Shown here piece after piece: positions 27,115 to 35,000 of a stretch of DNA of 35,000 bases. A program made the translations under genes and the position numbers. Below the pieces are notes generated by a model. That model was not told where the DNA came from and ran no database searches. It was given only the letters and a program-made list of their open reading frames with translations. The first letter of the stretch is position 1; each line of letters opens with the position of its first letter. Source of the stretch: Prorocentrum cordatum (taxonomy: Eukaryota; Sar; Dinophyceae; Prorocentrales; Prorocentraceae). The stretch is from assembly GCA_963575745.1 (NCBI GenBank), contig CAUYUJ010015516.1, positions 616,424-651,423 of the forward strand. The letters run 5' to 3'.

Positions 27115-27839
27115 AGGCCTCCAGTGAAGCCCTGGAGGGCCCCCATTGAGGGGCCCTGAAGGGCCCCCTTCCTGCAGCCCTCGCTGACCCCCCCTCCCCA
27201 GTCGTCGCCCACCCACTACGCGGGGCCCAAGGAAGAGGGCGTGGGCACGCTGCCGGACTGGCCCGCGCCCCTCCTCTTAGGAGGCAACTCCTTGCAGGTT
27301 CGCCAGAACGATCACAAGCTTTGCAGCCCGATTACAATCAAAAAGTGCATTAAGGACGGGTGGCAAGGACGCAAGACCCTTGGAGGCCGAAGTTGAGATC
27401 TGCTGGGCGGCGGGCGACCAATGAAAACGGCACAGGACGGGCCGCAGAGGCAAGAGGCAAGGGCACAAGGGTACCCTAAATGAAGGCGCGCGCGTCCTTA
27501 CTAGGCGCGCTGACTGGAAGGGGCCGCTAAGCTGGAAGCTGGATGGAACCCGGGATGAAGCCAGATCCGACGGGATTAAGCCGGGTTGAACGGGTTTATG
27601 CCTGATCAGGCCCGCTTTCCAGGATGGAGCTGACAGGGCTGATGCTAAAGTTAAACTCAGACTCCCAGGAACTGCAACCATCCCACTGTCCCTGCTCTTT
27701 CTCCATCCCCTCCCCCTCCACGTCCTCTTCCTCCTGCAGCCCCGTTCCTTGTGAAGAATCCCCTCCTGTCGCACCATCAGACGTCCGTAGGCTGGGCCAG
27801 GCTTTCCGCTGCGTCTCGAAGCCAACCAACTCCAACAAT
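27115..27839. other. No gene recognised
   Basis: Starts with short GGGCCCTGAAGGGCCCCC palindromic units (27110-27175). The rest is unique. A minus-strand frame at 27825-27277 is open but shows no domain. Confidence 0.4.
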
Positions 27840-28165
27840 TACGAGAATGAGAAAAATGGTGATCTTCACAATGCGGCTCTCGCCTTAGCAGCGCGCATAT
27901 TCAATTTACAAATCCTGATTGTTGATGGAGGGCGGACGGTTTTCAAAATGCGGCTCTCACCTCAATCAACGTTCACGGATCGGGGGGAGTTCAAAAACGG
28001 CTCTCGCCTACGCGCCGCGCAAAATAACTAGAACAGCTGGTGAGGCCGAGTCATTATAAAAATGGGGCTCTCCCAGCAGACTTCCTCGCAGAATGTGAAA
28101 AGCCGGTGTAAGCAACAGCTACACAGGTGGAGGACCGATTCTTTTCAAAATCGGGCTGCCACCTG
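27840..28165 (+). repeat. Repeat family R4 (CGGCTCTCGCCTTAGCG), first cluster
   Basis: Five diverged units of 60-90 bases, each with TTCAAAATGCGGCTCTC and GCCTTAGC or related, preceded by GGAGGGCGGAC. The same unit recurs at 29010-29170, 850 bases away. Its function is unknown. Confidence 0.75.
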
Positions 28166-28451
28166 ATACTGTGCTTGGTGTTATGACCAGGATCGACGGC
28201 GAGCGAGGGGAGGAAATGAGCAGGGGCGGGCCTTCTCAGAAGGCTCGGAAGTCCTCCGGCCTTCTGAGAAGCTTTCTGAAAGCCCTCCCCGAAGACACCG
28301 AAAACCTCTCAGAAAGCGCGATGGCTTCTGCAAAGTCCCACCGCCTCCTGAGACGGCATGCTCCTCCTCACTCCCCCCCCTGGGCGCGCCGCCGAATCTC
28401 ATTCAAAATCGGCCCCAGACCCTTCCCGTGGTCCAGCCGACGCGGCTTCCC
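28166..28451. other. No gene recognised; small CTTCTGAGAAG palindromes
   Basis: At 28230-28320 the sequence TTCTGAGAAG and relatives (TCTCAGAAGG, CTCTCAGAAAG) occur four times. Confidence 0.4.
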
Positions 28452-28558
28452 ACTTGAACGAAGGATTGCAAAAAAACGAAGGATAGCAAAAAACGAAGGA
28501 TTGCAAAAAAAACGAAGGGTTTTTTGCACTCCTTCGTTTTTTGCAATCCTTCGATCGA
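28452..28558. repeat. Fold-back of 21-base AACGAAGGATTGCAAAAAA units
   Basis: Three direct copies on the left (28455, 28477, 28494) and two inverted copies on the right (to 28556), meeting at AAGGGTTTTTTGC. The whole block forms a hairpin. The outermost match is TTGAACGAAGGATTGC against GCAATCCTTCGATC. Confidence 0.85.
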
Positions 28559-28839
28559 GTTTCGGGGGTCTCGGGGCTCGAAAACGGCCCCCAGAGGCTG
28601 CAGACGGTGCAAAAACGCTCTTCGATCCTCGAGCCTCGAAGCTCGAGCCTCGAGGTCCCTCGGAAGGCCTCTCCTTCTCGCGCCCCCCCCATCGCTCGCC
28701 GCCGACGGGAGGGAGCTGCAGCAGTGTCACGCGGAGGAAGGGCGCCCTGCTCTTGCACGAGGCGGGGCCGTCGCTGGGCGCTCCCCTGGGCTGGCAGATC
28801 TAAACCGCCGTGCCCCTCACAGCTCGAAACATGGAGGGC
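28559..28839. other. No gene recognised
   Basis: Contains nested CTCGAGCCTCGAAGCTCGAG palindromes at 28625-28660. Confidence 0.4.
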
Positions 28840-28915
28840 GGCCCTCCTCCGCCTCCTCTTCCTCCTCCTCCGCCTCCTCCACCTCCTCCTCCTCCGCCTC
28901 CTCCTCCTCCATTCC
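28840..28915 (+). repeat. (CCT)n / CCGCCT microsatellite
   Basis: Interrupted CCT array of about 75 bases. Confidence 0.9.
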
Positions 28916-29009
28916 CTTTCCTTTAAAAAAAGCTTCTCCCTGTCGCAACCCGGGGCTGGTCGAAAAGGCGGGCCAAGCGTTTCGCCCTGAAAGCTAGGAG
29001 AGTTGCAGC

Positions 29010-29170
29010 AGTTTCACAGATGGAGGGCCGGAGATGTTCAAAAATGTAGCTCTCGCCTTAGCGCCGCGCACATTCGTTAAAACATGTTCAAGAGTGTCAC
29101 GGATTGAGGGCGGCTCCTTTTCAAAATGTGGCTCTCGCCTTAGCGCCGCATGCATTACTGTTTTTGATGC
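29010..29170 (+). repeat. Repeat family R4, second cluster
   Basis: Two good units (29015-29075 and 29090-29155), each TTTCACRGATTGAGGGC..., then TTCAAAATGTGGCTCTCGCC and TTAGCGCCGC. They are more alike than the units of the first cluster. A weaker, diverged series continues to about 29345 (GATTCACGGTGCTGAAGTCC). Confidence 0.75.
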
Positions 29171-29499
29171 GAGAGTTTCACGGAATCCCATGGTCAACAT
29201 ACCAGAAATGGTTTTTGGATAGATTCAGGATTTTGAGAGTGGAGCAGTTACGTTGATTCACGGTGCTGAAGTCCCAGGAATGGCGTTCCCGCACGATTCA
29301 GGATCGTCAAGGCGCAACAGTCAAGTTAATCCGTGGCGCTGGAGTCCCTATAATAATGCTTTGGCATGCGTCAGGGTCTTTACGCGGTTGTCTTCCAACG
29401 AGGCAGTTCCCCCAGTGGAAATGAACCCTTGTAGGGGCCTATGAAGGTGGAGCTTGGAGGAAGGGTTTATTCCAACATCGTTGATAACTATTTGGCTTG
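29171..29499. other. No gene recognised
   Basis: Diverged R4-like sequence in the first part, then unique sequence. Confidence 0.4.
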
Positions 29500-29640
29500 C
29501 GCTGGTCCTCCTCCTCCTCCTCCTCCTCCTCCTCCTCCTCCTCCTCCTCCTCCTACTCTTCGGCCCCCTCACCCATCCCCTCTCCCTGCTCCTCCCCCTC
29601 CTGCTCCGCCTCCTCCTCCCCCTCCTCCCCCTCCGCCCCA
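29500..29640 (+). repeat. (CCT)n microsatellite
   Basis: About 55 bases of pure CCT, then interrupted CCCCTCCTGCTCCG units. Confidence 0.95.
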
Positions 29641-29914
29641 AACGATCACGACTCTGTGATGGGCTCCACTCCACTTCACTCATCCTCCCACAACTATCGC
29701 GACGAATCCAGGGACACCCTAACGTTATGGAACCCTCCACAAGGCCTCCGAAACCCGGCCTGGCCCTCCTGGGGTCGCAACGCCCGCCCTCACCTACTAG
29801 AGTAAGAGCATGAAGTTCTGCGGTGGTACCACTCCAAGCTACGCTCCCTCGTCGTCCTTGTTATTATAGTTTCTCCTCATCCTGATCGCCTGCCAGCCAA
29901 GCACCATACTAACA
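29641..29914. other. No gene recognised; possible small exon on minus strand
   Basis: On the minus strand, GGCTGGCAG is followed by GCGATCAGGATGAGGAGAAA (about 29866-29888) and a short frame to a TAG. GCGATCAGGATG resembles GCGAGTCAGGGTG on the other side of the CAT array. It may be the acceptor side of an intron that contains the array. Confidence 0.3.
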
Positions 29915-30484
29915 ACCATTGGCATCATCATCACCATCAGCAGCAGCAGCATCATCACCATCATCATCATCATCCTCATCGTCGTCATCAGCAGCATCAT
30001 CAGAACGACCACCACCAGCATCACCACCGCAACCACTACCACCACACATCACCATCATAAATATCATCAACATCAGCATCATCATCATCATCATCAGCAG
30101 CATCATCAGCATCGTCATCATCATCGTCATCAGCATCCTCATCGCCACCATCAGAATCACCATCATATTCGGCAGCAGCGTCGTCACCACCATCAGCATC
30201 ATCGTCATCATCATCATCATCTTCATCAGCATCAGCCTCATCATCATAGTCATCAGCAGCATCATCGTCGCCACCGTAATCATCAACAGCATCATCAAAA
30301 TCAACATCAGCAGCATCATCAAATGCAGCACCAACATCACCATCATCAGCATCATCGTCATCATCATCATCTTCATCAGCATCATCATCATCATCATCAT
30401 CATCATCTCCGTCATCGTCATCAACAGCAGCATCATCCACAGCATCAGCATCAGCATCACCATCAACGCCATCATCATCAGCAG

Positions 30485-30527
<43 letters not shown>

Positions 30528-30792
30528 GTCAGCTGCAGCACCATCTGCATCATGAGCATCACCATCATTAGCAGCAGCGTCGTCGTCAGCATCAACAGCA
30601 TCCGCATCATTAAAAACATCATCAGCAACATCACCATCATCAGCAGCATAATCATCTGCATCATCATCGTCATCATCATCATCATCAGCATCTTCATCAT
30701 AATCAGCATCATAATCATCATCAGCAGCACCATCGTCAGCAGCAGCATCATCATCATACTCGTGATCAGCATCATCATCGTGATCGTCGTCC

Positions 30793-30838
<46 letters not shown>

Positions 30839-30887
30839 GATCATCCTCATCATCAGCATCATCACCATCGTCATCAACATCATCATG

Positions 30888-30936
<49 letters not shown>

Positions 30937-31130
30937 CCATCAGCATCACCATCATCATCAGCCTCAGCATCACCATCATCATCAGCATCACCATCATCAT
31001 CAGCATCATCAGCATCATCAGCACCATCAGCATCACCATCAGCACCATCATCATCACCAGTATCAGCATCAGCATCAGCATCAGCATCAGCATCACCATC
31101 AGCAACAGCAACAGCAGCATCAGCAACAAC
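29915..31130 (+). repeat. (CAT/CAG)n array, 1.2 kb
   Basis: CATCATCAT with CAG, CAC, CGT and AAT variants; long pure runs at 30485-30530, 30795-30840 and 30888-30940. It codes poly-His, poly-Ile or poly-Met depending on frame, and none is a gene. The minus strand is the same GAT-type repeat as at 13.8-14.9 kb. Confidence 0.95.
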
Positions 31131-31151
31131 ACCCTGACTCGCTCCTCCTCG

Positions 31152-31310
31152 CTCAATTGTCCTCCATGTCGTCCTGCCTTGCCCTCCTGCTTCCCACGTC
31201 TCGCTCGTAAAAACTCATCCTCGCCGTCCTCCTCGCGGCCACGGCGAGCCCCACCCGGGTCCCACTCGGGCCGCGGCTGTCCAGCCACTCGGACACCTGG
31301 CTCTGCGGCT
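31152..31310 (-). CDS. Unidentified protein, candidate (terminal) exon
   Basis: A strong acceptor (a 40-base C/T tract, then CCTGCCAG at 31311-31318) precedes a frame reading PQSQVSEWLDSRGPSGTRVG, LAVAARRTARMSFYERDVGS and ending QDDMEDN with TGA. In the first 30 codons nearly all third positions are G or C. In the other open frame (EPGVRVAGQPRPEWDPGGAR) they are not. If this frame is right, the exon ends the gene before the CAT array. If the other is right, it continues to a donor near 31140. No domain recognised; upstream exons were not found. Confidence 0.5.
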
Positions 31311-31318
31311 CTGGCAGG

Positions 31319-31566
31319 GTGAGGACGGAGCAAGAGAGGGGAGGGGAGGGGGCAGCGAGACAGGCGCCGACGGTTGGACGGCGTGCCGCGGGAACTCTGC
31401 TGCTCGACACGCCCGCGATTGCCGAAATCACTCGAACCCCGGGCTCAATGCGGATTCGCCGACCTCTCGGGGATCCCTCGGCGCGCGGGTCTGCTGGCCC
31501 TCCCCAGGCCCTTCCCTTGGGAGCCCGATCCAGTCGATTGGGAGAGGGGGGGGATCCTGCATCGAG
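31319..31566. other. No gene recognised; intron side of the exon at 31152-31310
   Basis: The C/T-rich tract next to the acceptor is at 31319-31360 on the minus strand. The rest has no signal. Confidence 0.4.
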
Positions 31567-31651
31567 CCAGGACGTCGGGATCGAACCGGCGTGCGCACGT
31601 CGGGTCAGAGCGGGCACCTCGCCAGCCGCTTGGCCGGGCGGGCAGTCTTGG
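31567..31651 (-). tRNA. tRNA-like relic (possible pseudo-tRNA or SINE head)
   Basis: Minus-strand B box GGTTCGATCCC lies in a T arm with four of five pairs. Ends CCAAGAC and GTCCTGG pair six of seven as an acceptor stem. A-box-like GGCCAAGCGGC lies in a GCC/GGC D stem. A loop CTCTGAC would give anticodon CTG (Gln) with T33 and A37. The anticodon stem has only three of five pairs, and the D region is about ten bases too long (85 nt total). It is not a functional tRNA by eye; it may be a pseudogene, the head of a SINE or chance. Confidence 0.25.
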
Positions 31652-31788
31652 AAGAAAACGGCCAAGAGGGGGGCGTCCAAGAAGGGGGGCGCAAACCATG
31701 GCCGGCGGCATGTGCGCGACCCAGGGGTGGGGGCCAGGAACGCAACGAAATGATGCCGGAGAAAAATCAATCAACATCTTTTTCGGGC
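31652..31788. other. Spacer with left copy of the satellite-flanking repeat
   Basis: 31712-31748 (GTGCGCGACCCAGGGGTGGG, then GGCCAGGAACGC) is repeated in direct orientation at 32502-32538 with about five differences in 37 bases. Confidence 0.6.
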
Positions 31789-32383
31789 AATGGGGCTATT
31801 GGGATATATGGCGATTGGGCTATGGGGCTATAGGGCTACAGGGCCATAGGGCTGTAGGGCTATAGGGCCATAGGGCTATAGAGCTATAGGGCTATGGGGC
31901 TATAGGGCCATAGGGCTATAGGGCTATAGGGCTGTGGAGCTATAGGGCTATGGGGCTATGAGGCTCTGGGGCTCTGGGGCTATAGGGCTATAGGGCCCTC
32001 GGGCTATGAGTCTATAGGGCTATGGGGCTATAGGGCTATAGGACCATAGGGCTATAGGGCTATAGGAATATTTAGGGTTATGAGGCTAGGGTGCTATGGG
32101 GCTATGGGGATATAGGGCTACAGGGCTATGGGGCTATAGTGATATAGGGCTATAAGGCTATCGGGCTATGGGGCTATATGGACATAGGGCTACAGGCTAC
32201 AGGGCTATTGGGCTATTGGGCTACTGGGCTATAGGGCTATAGGGCTGTAGAGCTGTGGGGCTACAGGGCTATCATAGGGCTACAGGGCTATGGGGCTGTA
32301 GCCCTACAGCGCTATAGCGCTATAGCCCTAAAGCCCAATAGCCCTATAGCCTTATAGCCTTATAGCCCCATACCCCTATTATA
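31789..32383 (+). repeat. 8-base satellite (TAGGGCTA)n with strand switch
   Basis: About 60 units of GGGCTATA/GGGCCATA in one orientation. At about 32297 (GGGGCTGTAGCCC) the array flips and continues for 85 bases as TATAGCCC. The right end therefore can fold back on the body. No open frame of interest. Confidence 0.95.
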
Positions 32384-33269
32384 AGGCACCCAGGCACCTG
32401 GGCACCCAAGCGGACCGCGGAAACTGGTGGCAAACCTCACCTAACCACATGATTTCGCTAGGACCCCTACAGAGGCAAGCTCTGACTGGGGAACAAGAAG
32501 AGTGCGCGGCCCAGGGGAGGGGGCCAGGAACGTAATGGAACAAAAAGAGGCGCCATGAAATCTGAGGAAATGTCATGGCCCACGCAATGATATCCACCCC
32601 CCCTAATCATCACCCCCCTCTTTGCCGCCCCTGAGTCTTGGAGGGAGGGGGCCCACAAATAATCTGATGGGTAACGGTGCGGCTTTGCACAGGCGGCGCA
32701 CGCGGAGAGGGTCCCGGGCAACGGGCCAGGCGAGCTCGTCCGTTCCAGAAGTGCTCCCGGACGCACCAAGGTTGTCCCAGAGGGAATTCCAAGACGGCCC
32801 AAGAGGGCCCAAAGACTTGTGGATGGCATGACAATGGACACCCTAACAATCCGACCATCATTTAACATGTGGTATGAATGTATGAAAATGTTATACCAAT
32901 GTTTGAAACTTGGTTTAACATGCTTAAGACATGTTTAAAACATGTTTTACGCATCTCATGGTGCCTGTTTTTTTCTATGGATTCGGGCAAGTTTACTTGC
33001 ATGGACGGGGGGGGGCTGAGTCTGAAGCAAGCAGAAAACAATTCGACGTGCGGAAATCACGCAAGTCGAAAGGCACTTGCACGCTCGTGTTCGATTGAAG
33101 AGGGGCGAGGGGGGAGAGGGGGGGGGGGGGGGGGGGCGAACGCCATGCAAGTAAGCTTGCCTGGATCTAAAGAAAAACAGGCTCATGCTTCCTCTCCATC
33201 GATCGCCGTCCACAACCAAAGACAGCCCAAGGTGGTCCTCAGACGGCCCAAAAGAGGCCACCAGGACGC
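32384..33269. other. No gene recognised
   Basis: Holds the right copy of the satellite-flanking repeat (32502-32538), an A/T-rich patch with ACATGTTTAAAACATGTTTT (32930-32949) and a G run of about 20 at 33117-33136. Open frames have no domain. Confidence 0.4.
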
Positions 33270-33345
33270 CCGAGAGGGCTCCCTGGCCTCTCCCGGGGTG
33301 CATTAGGATGACAGTTTCGAGGAGAATCAGGCCGTGGCGACGAGG
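33270..33345 (-). repeat. Dispersed module R2, copy C
   Basis: Minus strand TCCTGGAGAGCCCTCGTCGC, CACGGCC, ending CCCCGGGAGAGGCCAGGGAG; related to copies A and B. It lies 20 bases from the target duplication of the next element. Confidence 0.6.
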
Positions 33346-33374
33346 GCTCTCCAGGACGAGCAGCGGTACCAGTA

Positions 33375-33558
33375 CTCCAGATTTTGTGATAAAGGGAGGG
33401 GGGTCTCATTTCGGGGGGGGGGGGTCTCTTCCAATCTATCTTGGAGGGCCTGGGGGGGTCTGGGGACGATGTTTTGGAGGGTTCTCCCACGGGGGGGGGG
33501 TCTGAAATGGCTTGTCTTGGAGGGTCCAGACCCCCTCCCTTTCATTACGAAATCTGGA
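33375..33558. mobile_element. 184-bp fold-back element with 10-bp target-site duplication
   Basis: Ends are inverted: TCCAGATTTTGTGATAAAGG from 33375 and its inverse ending 33558, about 35 bases with few mismatches, continuing as GAGGGGGGTCT against AGACCCCCTC. GTACCAGTAC flanks it on both sides (33365-33374 and 33559-33568). The interior is G-rich (runs at 33412-33423, 33491-33500) without coding capacity. Confidence 0.85.
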
Positions 33559-33568
33559 GTACCAGTAC

Positions 33569-33887
33569 ACGGTCCTCCCCCGAGGTGGGGGGGGTGCTAA
33601 CGAAAAAAGAACCCAAGGGTGAGTCGGCACGTCACAGTCGCGGTGTAGCCCATCAGGCACCGGGATGGCACAGCGCCAGCGAGGCTGAGCCTCGACGGAG
33701 ACTGAGCCCTGACCCGCTGGCGGAGTAAAGTCCATTGGAGATTATCCCAGAAGCGAAAGTTGTTGCCCGCGGCTGGCCCTGAGCTTCGCAAGCGCGAGCA
33801 CGAGGAAAAGGAGGAGAGTAGGGAATGCGAAGATGTTCCGAAAGCAGAAAGGAATACTGGAGGAGCAGAACGAGACCGAGCATCGTC
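33569..33887. other. No gene recognised
   Basis: Unique sequence with short open frames. Confidence 0.4.
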
Positions 33888-34056
33888 TAACCGATCCCCA
33901 TCTCCTCTGGCATGGCACTGGGCCAACTGACCGATTTACCCCCTACATGGGGGTGTATACTGCTCCCTTCGGGTATCGCAGGGCCTATCCCCACTCTGGG
34001 GAGTGGGCTGGCAGCTCTGAGGGAAACCATGGCCCAGTGGAGATGGGGATCGGTTA
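33888..34056. repeat. Stem-loop element with 18-base perfect arms
   Basis: TAACCGATCCCCATCTCC (33888-33905) is perfectly inverted at 34039-34056. An inner pair ACTGGGCC (33917-33924) and GGCCCAGT (34031-34038) extends the stem. No target duplication recognised. Confidence 0.85.
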
Positions 34057-34397
34057 CACGCCGGTCGGAAGAAGAGGGTAAGACCATGAAGAAAAAAAGG
34101 CAGACAAAGTAGATTGGGTCCAGGCCCTCCCAGAGAAGAGCCAAACACAACAAAAGCGCTTGAGGTAGACTGGGCTCCCGGCATCCAAGAATACTAAGAA
34201 TCCCACCAGCCCTTTGGGCGTGAGTGGTTTAGAGAGCTCTCTCTGTCCTCAACCCCCCAACCCCCCTTCTTCCCCTTCGGGGAGGGGTTTACCCCTCCCC
34301 CTACCCCCTCCCCCTGGGCCTGGAGAGGGAGTTCCGCGGGTCGTTGGAGGGGTCTTTTTCGACTCCTGGGAGGGCCAAAAAACGACGACCCTCACGA
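34057..34397. other. No gene recognised
   Basis: C-rich in 34250-34325; otherwise unique. Confidence 0.4.
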
Positions 34398-34602
34398 GGA
34401 TTCTGGCCCCGACGGGGGGACGCTAAAAAAAACCCTCTCCTCTTCTGTGAAGCCAAAATCATTGATTTTACTAAGGTTTCGGCCCCATTTTGGCCTTCTG
34501 AGGGGGCAGCGCTCCTCTTCCTTGTTCTCAAAATCATTGATGTTACGAAGGTTTTGGGCTCATTTTGTCTTTCTCAGGGGGTAGCGCTCATTTGCGCTTC
34601 TG
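34398..34602 (+). repeat. 75-base tandem repeat, about 2.7 units
   Basis: Units start AAAATCATTGATKTTACKAA at 34455 and 34530. Each contains GGGGGCAGCGCTC or GGGGGTAGCGCTC. A diverged partial unit precedes them. Confidence 0.9.
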
Positions 34603-34604
34603 AG

Positions 34605-34845
34605 GAGGTCGCAAGAGGCCCCCAAGAGGCCCCAATATGCCCCCAGGAGGCTCCCAAGAGGCCTCCAAGAGGCTTCCAAGAGGCCCCCAAGAGGCCCCCA
34701 GAGGCTCCCAACAGGCCCCCAAGAGGCCCCCACGAGGCCCCCAGAGCCCCCAAGAGGCTCCCAAGAGGCCGCCCAGAGTCCCCCAAGAGGCCCCCAAGAG
34801 GCCCCAAGAGGCCCCCAAGAGGCCCCCAAGAGGCCCCAAGAGGAG
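34605..34845 (+). repeat. CCCCAAGAGGC minisatellite, copy 2
   Basis: About 22 units of 9-12 bases (GGCCCCCAAGA), purer than the copy at 7080-7380. Confidence 0.95.
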
Positions 34846-35000
34846 CCCGAACGACTCACACCAGGACGAGGGGCCCGAACGACTCACACCACGAAGAGCC
34901 CGAACGACTCACACCACAAGGAGGGGCCCGAACGACTCACACCAGGACGAGCCGCCCGAACGACTCACACCATGAGGAGCCCGAACGACTCACACCACGA
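34845..35000 (+). repeat. 19-base perfect repeat with 6- or 9-base spacers, runs off the window
   Basis: GCCCGAACGACTCACACCA occurs six times without a mismatch (34845, 34873, 34898, 34926, 34954, 34979). Spacers of 9, 6, 9, 9 and 6 bases vary (GGACGAGGG, CGAAGA, CAAGGAGGG, GGACGAGCC, TGAGGA). The array continues past the right edge. Confidence 0.95.

Noticed and set aside
29909-31333. Two frames of about 470 codons on opposite strands across the CAT array
   Set aside because: A trinucleotide repeat is open in all frames. Only the 159-base exon at its edge has coding-like third positions.
31789-32383. Telomere-like TAGGG repeats
   Set aside because: The period is eight (TAGGGCTA), not the TTTAGGG telomeric unit, and the array is internal.
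34845-34997. CRISPR-like array (identical repeats, variable spacers)
   Set aside because: The 6-9 base spacers are far too short, no cas genes are present and the context is eukaryotic. It is a tandem repeat.

Overview
This window reads as nuclear DNA of a dinoflagellate alga. No stretch looks bacterial: there are no operons, and no long intact gene. Four observations point to dinoflagellates. (1) On the minus strand at 20224-20237 there are 14 bases identical to the 3' part of the dinoflagellate spliced leader (CATTTTGGCTCAAG). (2) Three decayed non-LTR retrotransposons carry dinoflagellate-style domain orders. (3) Short GC-rich exons appear to be separated by introns with GA or GC donors and direct repeats at their ends. 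(4) Simple repeats occupy a very large share of the sequence. Genus and species cannot be told from the sequence alone.

Layout. 0.2-3.4 kb (minus) is a worn retrotransposon (A): AP-type endonuclease, reverse transcriptase (RT), C2H2 finger. 3.4-5.6 kb is microsatellite plus the first copy of a dispersed repeat. 5.6-6.8 kb (minus) holds three short candidate exons of a C2-domain protein. They are separated by two introns, one of which has inverted termini and a target-site duplication like an introner. 6.8-10.3 kb is C-rich, GGA and minisatellite DNA with a second dispersed-repeat copy and a fold-back. 10.4-12.0 kb (minus) is retrotransposon B (RT thumb, zinc knuckle, RNase H, C-terminal CxxC domain). 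It lies head to head with retrotransposon C (plus, 12.2-13.4 kb). The RNase H and C-terminal domains expected next in C appear at 15.2-16.3 kb, beyond 1.7 kb of GTGTCCCG/GATGAT/GAGATCGAT satellite, so C may be one copy split by an expanded satellite.

16.3-18.8 kb holds AAT, AAG and GGA arrays and one convincing basic exon. 18.8-21.3 kb is a long (GT/GC) array interrupted at 19.18-20.24 kb by what looks like an SL-tagged cDNA (retrogene): SL relic at the 5' end, alanine-rich coding sequence, short A run at the 3' end. 21.4-24.5 kb holds a 168-bp fold-back element with a 13-bp target duplication, a GGA array, purine-rich DNA and further inverted repeats. 24.4-27.1 kb is a chain of unrelated tandem repeats. 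27.8-29.2 kb holds copies of a CGGCTCTCGCCTTAGCG repeat. 29.9-31.1 kb is a 1.2-kb CAT array beside a good exon. 31.8-32.4 kb is an 8-bp satellite that reverses strand at its right end and lies between 37-bp direct repeats. 33.3-34.1 kb holds another fold-back element with target duplication and a stem-loop. 34.4-35.0 kb has three successive tandem repeat families and runs off the window.

The window is therefore mostly mobile-element debris and expanded simple repeats around a few small exons. No set of genes acting together can be described. The most notable items are the SL-tagged retrogene, the introner-like intron in the C2 gene, the TSD-bearing fold-back elements and the retrotransposon interrupted by satellite. 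Domain calls were made by eye from reading frames; no database search was run.
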